Shown: positions 1 to 6,310, counted from the stretch's first letter. The stretch: DNA of 8,413 bases from Deltaproteobacteria bacterium RIFOXYA12_FULL_61_11 (GCA_001799195.1 MGSU01000177.1:1-8413), one strand, 5' to 3'. Made by a program: numbers and translations. The notes: generated by a model not told the origin, from the sequence alone.

Positions 1-240
1 GGGCTTCTACCAGCTCACGATAGGCAGCACAACGCTCGGCATCGGTCTCGCCCAGGCCCAACCAAGCCTCCGAGGTGTCGATGCGATCATTGCGTTCGAT
101 CCCCGCGTAGTACCTAAAGCCGCAGTAACGGTAATCGTGCGGCAGCATGCGTTCGGCGCAGTTCCAACGGTTGAGCGCGAGATACCGCTGCACGGTAAGG
201 ATCGTCTCTCTCGTGAGATCTTTCAGCGGAAGAGCCCGGT
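1..240 (-). pseudogene. C-terminal remnant of an IS200/REP-associated (Y1-type) transposase
   Basis: Read on the minus strand, one open frame runs off the left edge. It contains blocks typical of the end of REP-associated tyrosine transposases (RAYT/Y1 family): RYLALNRW, in the place of the family's RYIELNPVRAGMV; then HDYRYCGFRYYAGIE, in the place of the DYRWSSYRAYAG block; then WLGLGETDAERCAAYRELVEA-like spacing, matching the L-G-x(3-5)-R-x-x-Y-R-x-L tail. The N-terminal half, with the HUH metal-binding histidines and catalytic tyrosine, is not present upstream. The frame stays open to an ATG at 322, but residues above about position 225 look unlike the family and run through two hairpins. 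The NPVRAG block is also altered (NRWNCAE). I read it as a 5'-truncated, non-functional fragment whose 3' end lies outside the window. An intact but highly divergent gene starting at 322 is less likely. Confidence 0.55.
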
Positions 241-251
241 GCTGGCAATCT

Positions 252-298
252 CCTCGCCGGGAGCTGGCGAGGGCCGAGGCTGGGTACCTGGCCTCGGC
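252..298. repeat. Two adjacent perfect hairpins beside the transposase remnant
   Basis: Hairpin 1 pairs CCTCGCC (252-258) with GGCGAGG (266-272) across a 7-nt loop. Hairpin 2 starts on the very next base and pairs GCCGAGGC (273-280) with GCCTCGGC (291-298) across a 10-nt loop. Neither is followed by a T-run on either strand, so they do not look like intrinsic terminators. Paired GC-rich palindromes next to a RAYT-type transposase resemble REP/BIME units or transposon-end hairpins; that identity is inference, because only one copy is visible. Confidence 0.5.
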
Positions 299-388
299 TA
301 CTACTCTACGTGCTCGATGCATTGTTCGGGTTGCACTTTGCGGCGAATGATTTAGGCTGGGGCGCTCGGATCTTCACGGGGGTTACCC

Positions 389-1342
389 ATGCTCGACACC
401 AGGATTACAGCGTTGTTCGGTTGTACCCATCCCATCGTCGGCGGCACCATGATGGACCTCTCGACACCGGAGTTCGTTGCCGCCCTATGCAACGCCGGGA
501 CCCTCGGCGTGCTCTGCTCGGCCATGTACCGCACGCGCGAGTCCTTCCGCGAGGCCCTGGAGAAGCTCGGTGACCTCACCAATCGTCCTTTCGCGGTCAA
601 TCTCAACCTCTTCCCCATGTTCTCTCCGGTCGACAACCGCGTCTACCTGGACGAAATGCAGAAGCAGGACGTGGGTATCGTCGAGACCTCGGGCATGAGC
701 GCGCCCACCGAACTCGTGCCGCTCTTCCGCCAGGCAGGGCTGCGTTGGGTGCACAAGTGCGTGGGGGTGCGGTATGCCAAGAAGGTCGCCGAACTCGGTG
801 CGGACGCGGTCACGGTCGTCGGATACGAGAATGGCGGGGCCACCGGGAAATTGGAGATTGGTACCTTCGTGCTGGTACCGGCGACGGTGGAAGCGGTCTC
901 GATACCGGTCATCGGCGGGGGCGGGGTGGCGGGCGGCCGTGGGTTGGCGGCCATGCTCGCGCTCGGCGCCGAGGGAGCCATCGTCGGCACGCGTTTCCTG
1001 CTCTCCGAGGAATGTCCGGTCCACCCGGCACTCAAACGGGCCCTGTGCGAGGCCAGTGAACTCGATACCAATATCATCATGCGTGCGGTCAACTTCCCGC
1101 ACCGGGTGTGGATGAACGAACCGGCCAAGAAGGCCTTCGAGCTGGATCGCCCGGACTGTGATCTGGCCTCGATCATGCCCTACGTCAGCGGCGAGGCTGC
1201 CCGGAGGATGTATCAGAGCGGTGAGCTCGATGCCGGTACCGTGTCCTGTTCCCAGGGCGTGGGCATGATGCGTGAGATCAAACCCCTCAAGATCCTGGTC
1301 GAGGAGATGGTTGGAGAAGCCTCTCGCATCCTGGGGCGCTGA
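389..1342 (+). CDS. Nitronate monooxygenase / 2-nitropropane dioxygenase-family flavoprotein
   Basis: A 317-residue protein, the usual length for the NMO (NPD-like) TIM-barrel family of FMN-dependent oxidoreductases, which includes nitronate monooxygenase, FabK-type enoyl-ACP reductase and NADH:quinone reductases. Landmarks run in family order: RITALFG and PIVGGTM at the N-terminus (residues 5-21), NAGTLG (35-40), RPFAVNLNL (66-74), the GADAV strand, the FMN-phosphate loop IPVIGGGGVAGGRG (172-185), and GAEGAIVGTRF (193-203). The C-terminal ECPVHPALKRAL and HRVW blocks are also typical. The flavin-side loop that normally reads EAGGHxG is here ENGGATG (147-153), so the conserved histidine is replaced by alanine. 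Substrate is therefore uncertain and no specific symbol is given. The start is ATG with a weak GGGGG-type ribosome site about 8 nt upstream. It converges on prkA with a 32-nt gap. Confidence 0.9.
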   Translation: MLDTRITALFGCTHPIVGGTMMDLSTPEFVAALCNAGTLGVLCSAMYRTRESFREALEKLGDLTNRPFAVNLNLFPMFSPVDNRVYLDEMQKQDVGIVETSGMSAPTELVPLFRQAGLRWVHKCVGVRYAKKVAELGADAVTVVGYENGGATGKLEIGTFVLVPATVEAVSIPVIGGGGVAGGRGLAAMLALGAEGAIVGTRFLLSEECPVHPALKRALCEASELDTNIIMRAVNFPHRVWMNEPAKKAFELDRPDCDLASIMPYVSGEAARRMYQSGELDAGTVSCSQGVGMMREIKPLKILVEEMVGEASRILGR

Positions 1343-1374
1343 GGAGAGGTTGCATGCGGCCGGGTAGGGGCTGC

Positions 1375-3636
1375 TCAATTCGTCTTCGGCAACACCTCTC
1401 GGGCGTAAAGGGCCACGATCTTGTCGGCGCAGTGGCCGCAATAACCCTGATGCTCGATCAAACGGTTGCGGAAATCCTCGAAGGTGTCGAGGTCCTCGGG
1501 AGCGACCTTTCCCACCTCGGCCAAGCTGCGCATGGCTTTGCGCAACTTGATCACGAAATCACCTTGATAGTCCTCGAGATACCGTTTGACCGCGGTGAGC
1601 AACTCCGGCTTCTTGACCTTGAGGCGGGCGACCAGCCAACTCATGCTGTCGGCCTCCTGGACCTGGCCCTGCTTATCGCGGATGTCCACGATCAGGGAGA
1701 GCAACCTCGAACGGTAATCCTCGGGTTTGTCCTCGAGGTAACTCTCGATCTTGTCGAGGAATTCTCCGTTCGCGGGGAGGTCCTTCTGGGAAAAGCGGTC
1801 CCGTGAGCTCTCCTTCTTGATCGCCCTGGTCAGCTCCCGCAAGTAACGCTCCAGCACTTGGTTCTTCTCGAGGTCGCCCAAGCCCATGGCCTGTTCGACG
1901 TCCTCGATGAGGAAGCCGTAGTATTCCTTGGTCAGTTTTTCGAGGAACGAGAGGTAATTGTCCAGCTTCTCCGCGGTCTGACCCTTGTCCTCGTTGATGT
2001 TGGCGCGGATCGCGTCCATGGCCAGGAGCGGGTCGATGCACTTGTCGTGGCTGCAACGCTCGGTATGCACGGTGCAGATATCGTTCATGAGCACGAAAGA
2101 AAGCAGGTTCTGGAAATACCGCGGGTCGAAGCCGATACCCAGGCCCTCGCCGTTCTTGGTTGCAACGATCATGGTGGCTCGGACGTCGAGCTGCCTACCT
2201 CCGACCTTGAGGGTGTCTCCGTTGTAACAGCGGTATTTGTCGTAGATCAGGTCGGCGTCATAGCGCTGCGATTCGTACTCTTTCCTGATCTCGAGAGAGT
2301 GGCGGCGGCCCTTCAGACCCGCGATGGCCGTGGTCGCGCTGTCCTTCTCGACTATGTCGTCGGTCAGCCGGCTCATCACCTCGAAACCTGCGATGCAACG
2401 GAAGAGGTGGGGCGAGAAGTGGACCTTGGGATAGACCGTGTGGTTGAACTCCTTCTGGTAGATCTTGGCCTCCTCGTTGGCGATGAGGAGGTGGGGGATG
2501 TCGTAGGTGATCAAGCGCGAATTGAAGGCGTCGTCCTCCAGCGAGAGGAGCATGTCGTACTGGAGCGGGTTGGTGTGCCCGATCAGCACCTCGTCCACCT
2601 CCATCTCCGGGCAGTTCCCCGGCTTGACGATGTGTTCCTGACTGGCGCTCATCAGGCGTTTGAGTTTCTGGCTGAGACCGTACTTGCTGACCCCGCGGAA
2701 GATCTCTTTGACTTCCAGGAGGCCGCGGTTGGCAACGTTCATCTCTCCATCGAGGAAGAACTCCTTGCGCCGCAGGTGGGCGGGACGGGCACCGTCGGGT
2801 AGGGTGTCCACGGCATAACCGACCAGACCCTGGATGTCCTCTTCCATGAGGTTGTCGATGACTCCGATGCCGACGCGGTTCGCCCGGGAGATGCTGGTTT
2901 TCTTGACCCGGACCTCCTCCAGGACCTTGCGCAGGTTGCCCTTGTGCTGCTCTCGCAAGAGATTGTAATGCTCGTTGCAGAACGGGCAGAGGTCCCCCTG
3001 GAGCTTCTGGCCCAGCCATTTCTCGTAGTGCGGTTCCAAGTCGACGCCGTCGGGCACATCGCGTAGCAGTCGGTTGAGGAGGTGCAAGGGTTCTTCGTTG
3101 ATCGGGCAGACGGTGACATTATACTTTTGATTCAAGGTGTTACTTCCCTCGGCAAAGCCCAAGAACTTGTCCTTCTCGCTCCAGTCCAAGGTATAGAACG
3201 ACCCCTTCGCCGTCTTGGAGTATTCCTCGAGGCCGCGTTTGAAGAGGTTGACGATGGTGCTTTTGGCGCTGCCCTTGGGGCCGTGCAGGATCAGGATGCG
3301 ATGGGAGAGCGAGGAGTTGTCGGCGGCCGATTGGAAAAAGGCGATGAGTTCCTCGAGGTTGAGGTCGATGCCATAGACCGCGTTGAGGCCGCGGTCGAAG
3401 GGGTCGTCGAAGAGGTTGTAGCGCAGGAGCTCGCTCTCGCCCAGGCGGATGGTGCGCGTCCCGAAGGACTGGAGCATGGCGTACATGCGGCTGAAAGCGT
3501 TCTGGACCAGAGCAGGATTGCGCCGTATCAGCTCGAGGTATTGCTCGAAGCCGATACAGACGTTCTCGGTCTCGAAATGGTGTTCCGAGGCCTCGGAGAG
3601 CCGGTCGAGGAGCTTGCTGATCTGCTTGTCGGACAT
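1375..3636 (-). CDS. prkA: PrkA-family serine protein kinase (AAA+ P-loop type)
   Basis: Member of the PrkA/YeaG family: an N-terminal AAA-type domain (PrkA_AAA) and a C-terminal PrkA domain. Numbering from the chosen start, the SFEEYL-like segment GFEQYLEL is near 29, FDDPFDRGL near 76, the Walker A loop GPKGSAKST at 119-127, FLDGEMNVANRGLLE near 294, SASQEHIVKPGN near 331, and a Walker-B-like EVLIGHTNP near 349. At about 753 residues it is longer than E. coli YeaG (about 640) and carries Cys pairs (CPFC near 217, CSHDKC, and CGHC near the C-terminus) that could bind zinc. The family block that usually reads PKDEKNQD is here NLMEEDIQ. I chose ATG 3636 because GAGG lies 6 nt upstream and a promoter sits about 24 nt further out; an in-frame GTG at 3648 has no ribosome site. 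The usual partners yeaH/DUF444 and spoVR are absent from this window. Confidence 0.94.
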   Translation of the reverse strand: MSDKQISKLLDRLSEASEHHFETENVCIGFEQYLELIRRNPALVQNAFSRMYAMLQSFGTRTIRLGESELLRYNLFDDPFDRGLNAVYGIDLNLEELIAFFQSAADNSSLSHRILILHGPKGSAKSTIVNLFKRGLEEYSKTAKGSFYTLDWSEKDKFLGFAEGSNTLNQKYNVTVCPINEEPLHLLNRLLRDVPDGVDLEPHYEKWLGQKLQGDLCPFCNEHYNLLREQHKGNLRKVLEEVRVKKTSISRANRVGIGVIDNLMEEDIQGLVGYAVDTLPDGARPAHLRRKEFFLDGEMNVANRGLLEVKEIFRGVSKYGLSQKLKRLMSASQEHIVKPGNCPEMEVDEVLIGHTNPLQYDMLLSLEDDAFNSRLITYDIPHLLIANEEAKIYQKEFNHTVYPKVHFSPHLFRCIAGFEVMSRLTDDIVEKDSATTAIAGLKGRRHSLEIRKEYESQRYDADLIYDKYRCYNGDTLKVGGRQLDVRATMIVATKNGEGLGIGFDPRYFQNLLSFVLMNDICTVHTERCSHDKCIDPLLAMDAIRANINEDKGQTAEKLDNYLSFLEKLTKEYYGFLIEDVEQAMGLGDLEKNQVLERYLRELTRAIKKESSRDRFSQKDLPANGEFLDKIESYLEDKPEDYRSRLLSLIVDIRDKQGQVQEADSMSWLVARLKVKKPELLTAVKRYLEDYQGDFVIKLRKAMRSLAEVGKVAPEDLDTFEDFRNRLIEHQGYCGHCADKIVALYAREVLPKTN

Positions 3637-3666
3637 GCGGTGCCTCACTCGCGCGTGGGATGAACC

Positions 3667-3695
3667 ACCATAGCGGAAAAGCAGCGTCGGCTCAA
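3667..3695 (-). promoter_or_regulatory. Predicted sigma70-type promoter for prkA
   Basis: On the minus strand, TTGAGC (3695-3690) and TATGGT (3672-3667) are separated by exactly 17 nt. Transcription would begin near 3660, giving a leader of about 24 nt before ATG 3636 that includes the GAGG ribosome site. This arrangement argues for ATG 3636 over GTG 3648 as the start of prkA. The two boxes each match 4 of 6 consensus bases. Confidence 0.5.
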
Positions 3696-3742
3696 TGGGG
3701 ATCGGTTGGACGTGGGTAAACCTTCAGTCTTGACTTGGGTAA

Positions 3743-3923
3743 GGGGTCCTGTCGCCTCTCACACCGACGCCGCTGCATCCTGCGCGTCGCTTGGAGGTCC
3801 GCATCCTTGCGGTCGCCCCCACCGTGCTCATGCTTGCGCCCGATGGTGCAGCATCCTGCGCACCACTTGGAGGTGTGCATCCTTGCACCCACCGTGGCGG
3901 GGGTCCCCCGTCGGCGCCACCCC
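3743..3923. repeat. Tandem structured repeat with compensatory stem changes (possible RNA element)
   Basis: Two copies with a 76-nt period. Copy A: CGACGC (3765-3770) pairs with GCGTCG (3784-3789) around an inner GCA-TCC-TGC hairpin, then the spacer CTTGGAGGT, then CCGCA-TCCT-TGCGG (3799-3812). Copy B: TGGTGC (3844-3849) pairs with GCACCA (3860-3865) around the same GCA-TCC-TGC, then the same CTTGGAGGT, then GTGCA-TCCT-TGCAC (3875-3888). Both copies are followed by CCACCGTG. Loops and spacer are identical while five stem pairs change on both sides. GGGGT (3743-3747) can pair with ACCCC (3919-3923) to close the block, and a GC-rich stem (GTGGCG 3894-3899 with CGCCAC 3915-3920) ends it. I do not recognise a named family. 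Bases 3696-3742 and 3957-4041 of this gap show nothing I can name. Confidence 0.7.
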
Positions 3924-3925
3924 AA

Positions 3926-3956
3926 TGTGGTGAAAAACAACCTGCAATTCACCCCA
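3926..3956. repeat. Imperfect inverted repeat (8 of 9 pairs, 13-nt loop)
   Basis: TGTGGTGAA (3926-3934) pairs with TTCACCCCA (3948-3956) with one mismatch around an A-rich 13-nt loop. It begins three bases after the tandem hairpin block and may be its edge or a separate operator. There is no T-run after it, so a terminator is unlikely. Confidence 0.35.
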
Positions 3957-4041
3957 AGACCGAAGGATATTGAACTAGTGGAGGGAGGTGTCTTGGAACA
4001 GATTCTCGTCGACGGATGAGAAGGATCTTCGCACGGGATTC

Positions 4042-4070
4042 TTGATGCCGAGCGGGCTCTCCAGTATGAT
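4042..4070 (+). promoter_or_regulatory. Near-consensus sigma70-type promoter for the PilZ gene
   Basis: TTGATG (4042-4047) and TATGAT (4065-4070) are separated by exactly 17 nt. Each differs little from consensus (4 of 6 and 5 of 6). The expected transcription start, 6-8 nt after the -10 box, is 4076-4078, immediately before the GTG at 4079. The mRNA would be leaderless from GTG 4079, or have a leader of about 23 nt if ATG 4100 is used. Confidence 0.6.
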
Positions 4071-4078
4071 CCCCTAAG

Positions 4079-5356
4079 GTGAGCAACTGGTCTTGCACCA
4101 TGACCCTCGAAGCCCTCAAGCAATTGGCCGAGTCCCTGCCGTATCTCGACAAGCTCCAGGCCAGGGACTACCTCAACGACCTCATACGCTCCGACGAGGA
4201 GGCTTCCAAGGATGCGCCGCTGAGCGGACAGGAAAAGCGCCGAAGCCGTCGTTTCGAGGTCGATATCAGCGCCACGGGCATGGTGTTGCGCGAGAGTATC
4301 CAGACCAATGCCAAGCGTTTCAACACCAAGATCCTCGATCTGTCCCGCGAAGGGGTGCGCTTCCTCACCAGGCAAGCCATAGCCATGCGCGAGCTGTGTA
4401 TCCTCAGCTTCCGCCACCAGCAGCTCGGCTTCAAGAAGATCTACGTGGAGATCCTGCGCATCAAAGAGCAGCAGAAGGGGCAGGACACCATGTACGAATA
4501 CGGCGGCATCGCCGTGGACGAGGGCAGGGTCGAATTGTACCTGGTCTCGCTCGAGCGCGGGAAGCTGCTCGACCAGCGCATCTCCAGCCGCAGTCGCTTC
4601 ACGGTCCTGGCCTATGTCCATTCCTCCTATAAACAAGCCATCACCTCCCTCGAACGCGAGGGGTTCACCGTCCGTTCGGTCGACAGTCGGCAGCGCATTC
4701 TCAAGGAGTTGATGGACACCTCCTGTGATTTGGCCATCCTCGACGTGGACCTCATCGGTCCGGAACTCGACAAGCTGGTCACCTCGCTCAAGCGCTTCCG
4801 TCAAGACCTGATGGTCTTCGCTGTCTGCGGGAATCCCGAGACGCAGAAGGAAGTGCTCGATCAGAAGGGCATCTACGAAGTACTCCATCGCAAGACCTCC
4901 CAGTTCGAACTCGGATACAAGATCGACAAGGCCTTGCGGCACGTCATCATGTCGGACTGGAATTTCCTGACCAAGACCAAATTACGCATGTTGGTCTTCT
5001 GCGGGGACGATCCCACTGCGGCTCGTATCGACGAGCACCTCCACTCCATGCGCTGTTTTACCCTGGTCCATCGCGCCGACCGGCCGGTCGCCGAATTCAT
5101 CCGAGACCGTGGTGTCGGCGAATTCGACTTCTTCTGCTTCGATGTGCAGAGGTTCCTCAAGAATGACTTTGTCAAGCTCTCCACCTTGCTGGAAACCCTC
5201 TCCATCCCAACCATCGCCTTCGATGTCGACGACCACCGCAAGAAGGTCGCGCTCGGCTACCATTTCGACCAGTTCGTCCAACTCCCCCTCTCGGGGGTCC
5301 TGCTCGAAGAACTCCTCCGGGCAGCCTATGTCTCCAAGATGTGGCGCAATCGCTGA
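4079..5356 (+). CDS. PilZ-domain protein fused to two degenerate receiver-like domains
   Basis: A 425-residue cytoplasmic protein without membrane segments. Residues 1-45 look helical. A PilZ domain spans about 52-175, with the c-di-GMP-binding RxxxR motif intact (R54 to R58, in RRSRR) and the DxSxxG motif as DLSREG (87-92). Two segments with receiver-like alternation follow. The first (about 174-290) keeps D222 in LAILDVDL at the phospho-acceptor position and K272 in LHRK, but has lost the acidic pair and the Thr/Ser. The second (about 301-416) starts LVFCGDDP, keeps D355 in FFCFDVQ, but reads FVQLPL where YLTKPF is expected, so the lysine is missing. Likely role: a c-di-GMP effector whose receiver-like parts bind partners rather than take part in phosphotransfer (inference). 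The start could be GTG 4079 or ATG 4100; neither has a well-spaced ribosome site. It is divergent from prkA across the hairpin-bearing gap. Confidence 0.85.
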   Translation: MSNWSCTMTLEALKQLAESLPYLDKLQARDYLNDLIRSDEEASKDAPLSGQEKRRSRRFEVDISATGMVLRESIQTNAKRFNTKILDLSREGVRFLTRQAIAMRELCILSFRHQQLGFKKIYVEILRIKEQQKGQDTMYEYGGIAVDEGRVELYLVSLERGKLLDQRISSRSRFTVLAYVHSSYKQAITSLEREGFTVRSVDSRQRILKELMDTSCDLAILDVDLIGPELDKLVTSLKRFRQDLMVFAVCGNPETQKEVLDQKGIYEVLHRKTSQFELGYKIDKALRHVIMSDWNFLTKTKLRMLVFCGDDPTAARIDEHLHSMRCFTLVHRADRPVAEFIRDRGVGEFDFFCFDVQRFLKNDFVKLSTLLETLSIPTIAFDVDDHRKKVALGYHFDQFVQLPLSGVLLEELLRAAYVSKMWRNR

Positions 5357-5367
5357 AACACGTGTTT
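5356..5367. promoter_or_regulatory. Perfect 12-bp palindrome after the PilZ gene stop codon
   Basis: AAACACGTGTTT is fully self-complementary and begins on the last base of the PilZ gene stop codon. It has no following T-run and no loop, so it fits a dimeric-regulator site better than a terminator. The remaining intergenic bases up to 5552 hold only a weak promoter-like pair (GTGACG 5403-5408, TATGGT 5425-5430, 16-nt spacing) that I do not annotate. Confidence 0.3.
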
Positions 5368-5552
5368 GGGTGGCACCTATCTCCTCATCCCTGCCTGACG
5401 ACGTGACGCCGTTCTTGTTCGACCTATGGTACGTGCTGTAGGCAGCCGAGAAAACCAAATACCCAACAATCAGCGTCAATAGGTAAACCAAGAAACCATT
5501 CCTTGCCTGGGCTGCAGGTCGGATCTAGGACGAGGCCGAGAGAAACTGAAGT

Positions 5553-6038
5553 ATGAGAACCCATATGTTGCGCACTCACCTGATCTTGTTCCTGCTCCTC
5601 TTCGCGCTGCCGATGCAGCTCCACGGCGCGAGCGTACATCTCCCGGTCCGTAGCGAAACCCACGCACCATTTGTGTGTACCAACACCGAAGTCGCTACCG
5701 AGCATGGCGAGCTCGAGACCTTCCAAGGCAAGGTCCGATTGGTCCACTACGGTCTCGTGCCTCGAGAGAACGCTGGGCTCGAGGGTAGAGGACTTGCCTG
5801 CCCCGAGGAGGATGAGCTCGGCTCCCTACTCGAGGGAACTGTACCGGCCCGCTATTCCTATTACTCCGGCAACCCCGGCTATTTTTCCCTCGACCCCCTG
5901 GAGCTGGAGGTCCCGGAGGGCTATGCGCTGTGGTTCGTCCTGGAATACGAGACCTGGACCGGCGACTGCACGACGGGTACCCCCTATCATCTCGTCCTCG
6001 GTCTTCGCACCCGTCCCTTCTTCGTGGAGACCCGATGA
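5553..6038 (+). CDS. Secreted hypothetical protein with Sec signal peptide
   Basis: A 161-residue protein I do not recognise. It begins with a clear signal peptide: two Arg and two His in the first nine residues, a hydrophobic core LILFLLLFALP (10-20), and a likely signal peptidase I site after LHG (about residue 25). There is no lipobox cysteine. The mature part of about 136 residues has three cysteines (C42, C83, C139), is acidic around 84-92 (PEEDELGSL) and is rich in aromatic residues (YSYYSGNPGYFSL, EYETW), suggesting a small beta-rich exported domain. ATG 5553 has only a weak GAGAG site 10 nt upstream; the in-frame ATG at 5565 has none. The stop codon overlaps the start of the next gene (ATGA), which supports it as a real coding sequence. 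Function unknown. Confidence 0.65.
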   Translation: MRTHMLRTHLILFLLLFALPMQLHGASVHLPVRSETHAPFVCTNTEVATEHGELETFQGKVRLVHYGLVPRENAGLEGRGLACPEEDELGSLLEGTVPARYSYYSGNPGYFSLDPLELEVPEGYALWFVLEYETWTGDCTTGTPYHLVLGLRTRPFFVETR

Positions 6039-6262
6039 CCAGGCGGCGCGAGGAGAAGAGACTTCGTCCGATGGTCGAGAGACGGCAAGCTGCATCCGGC
6101 GAGAGCGAGGACGACTGTTTCGTCGATCACTATGAATTCTGCCCCCCGCCAGGTGTAACAGCGCAGCCTCAGCCCACACCGGTACCCGCCGGAGAGGGAG
6201 CTTCGAAGTCGACGGGCGAGCCCGACGAGGTCGAGCGGGGATCCTCGATATCTCCCCTGTGA
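6035..6262 (+). CDS. Small hypothetical protein, ATGA-overlapped with the secreted protein gene
   Basis: A 75-residue reading frame whose ATG overlaps the preceding TGA as ATGA, with GGAG (6026-6029) 5 nt ahead: the classic layout for translational coupling. The N-terminus is strongly basic (MTRRREEKRLRPMVERRQ), the middle has a two-cysteine patch (C28 and C36 in CFVDHYEFC), and the C-terminal half is a Pro/Gln/Glu-rich low-complexity stretch. No signal peptide or known domain is visible. A longer in-frame start at 5930 would lie deep inside the upstream gene and is unlikely. It might instead be a non-coding frame kept open by composition; the coupling signal is the main support. Confidence 0.45.
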   Translation: MTRRREEKRLRPMVERRQAASGESEDDCFVDHYEFCPPPGVTAQPQPTPVPAGEGASKSTGEPDEVERGSSISPL

Positions 6263-6300
6263 CCCCTGGTGCCCGGAACTTCTCCGCGGGGCTGTTCGTC

Positions 6301-6310
6301 GAAGGAGGAG
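6301..6310 (+). promoter_or_regulatory. Very strong ribosome-binding site not aligned with the lipoprotein ATG
   Basis: GAAGGAGGAG is the best Shine-Dalgarno match in the window, yet the lipoprotein ATG at 6330 is 19 nt downstream. Measured from GGAGGAG, an in-frame ATT at 6318 has a 7-nt spacing. An out-of-frame ATG at 6313 has a 2-nt spacing (4 nt from AAGGAGG) and opens a 34-codon frame that ends at 6417, inside the lipoprotein gene. Confidence 0.55.

Noticed and set aside
322-351. Possible promoter for the flavoprotein gene (TTGTTC 322-327, AATGAT 346-351)
   Set aside because: The spacing of 18 nt is acceptable but both boxes are weak matches, so it is not annotated.
485-1441. 318-codon open frame on the minus strand
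   Set aside because: Antisense to the flavoprotein gene and overlapping the end of prkA; its low-complexity His/Arg/Gly-rich product is typical of a shadow frame in high-GC DNA.
1858-2802. 314-codon open frame on the plus strand
   Set aside because: Antisense to the conserved core of prkA; composition (Val/Leu/Glu-rich without motifs) is that of a complementary-strand shadow.
3743-3923. CRISPR or integron attC reading of the hairpin repeats
   Set aside because: Only two copies, the repeats themselves vary in their stems, there are no uniform spacers, and no cas or integrase gene is nearby.
3706-4019. Short plus-strand frames across the prkA-PilZ gap
   Set aside because: They encode Cys/His/Pro-rich translations of the hairpin repeats and have no ribosome site; the region is better explained as structured non-coding sequence.
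3692-4942. 416-codon open frame on the minus strand
   Set aside because: It lies antisense to the PilZ gene and runs through the hairpin block; it shows no domain or ribosome site, while the plus-strand frame has clear PilZ motifs.
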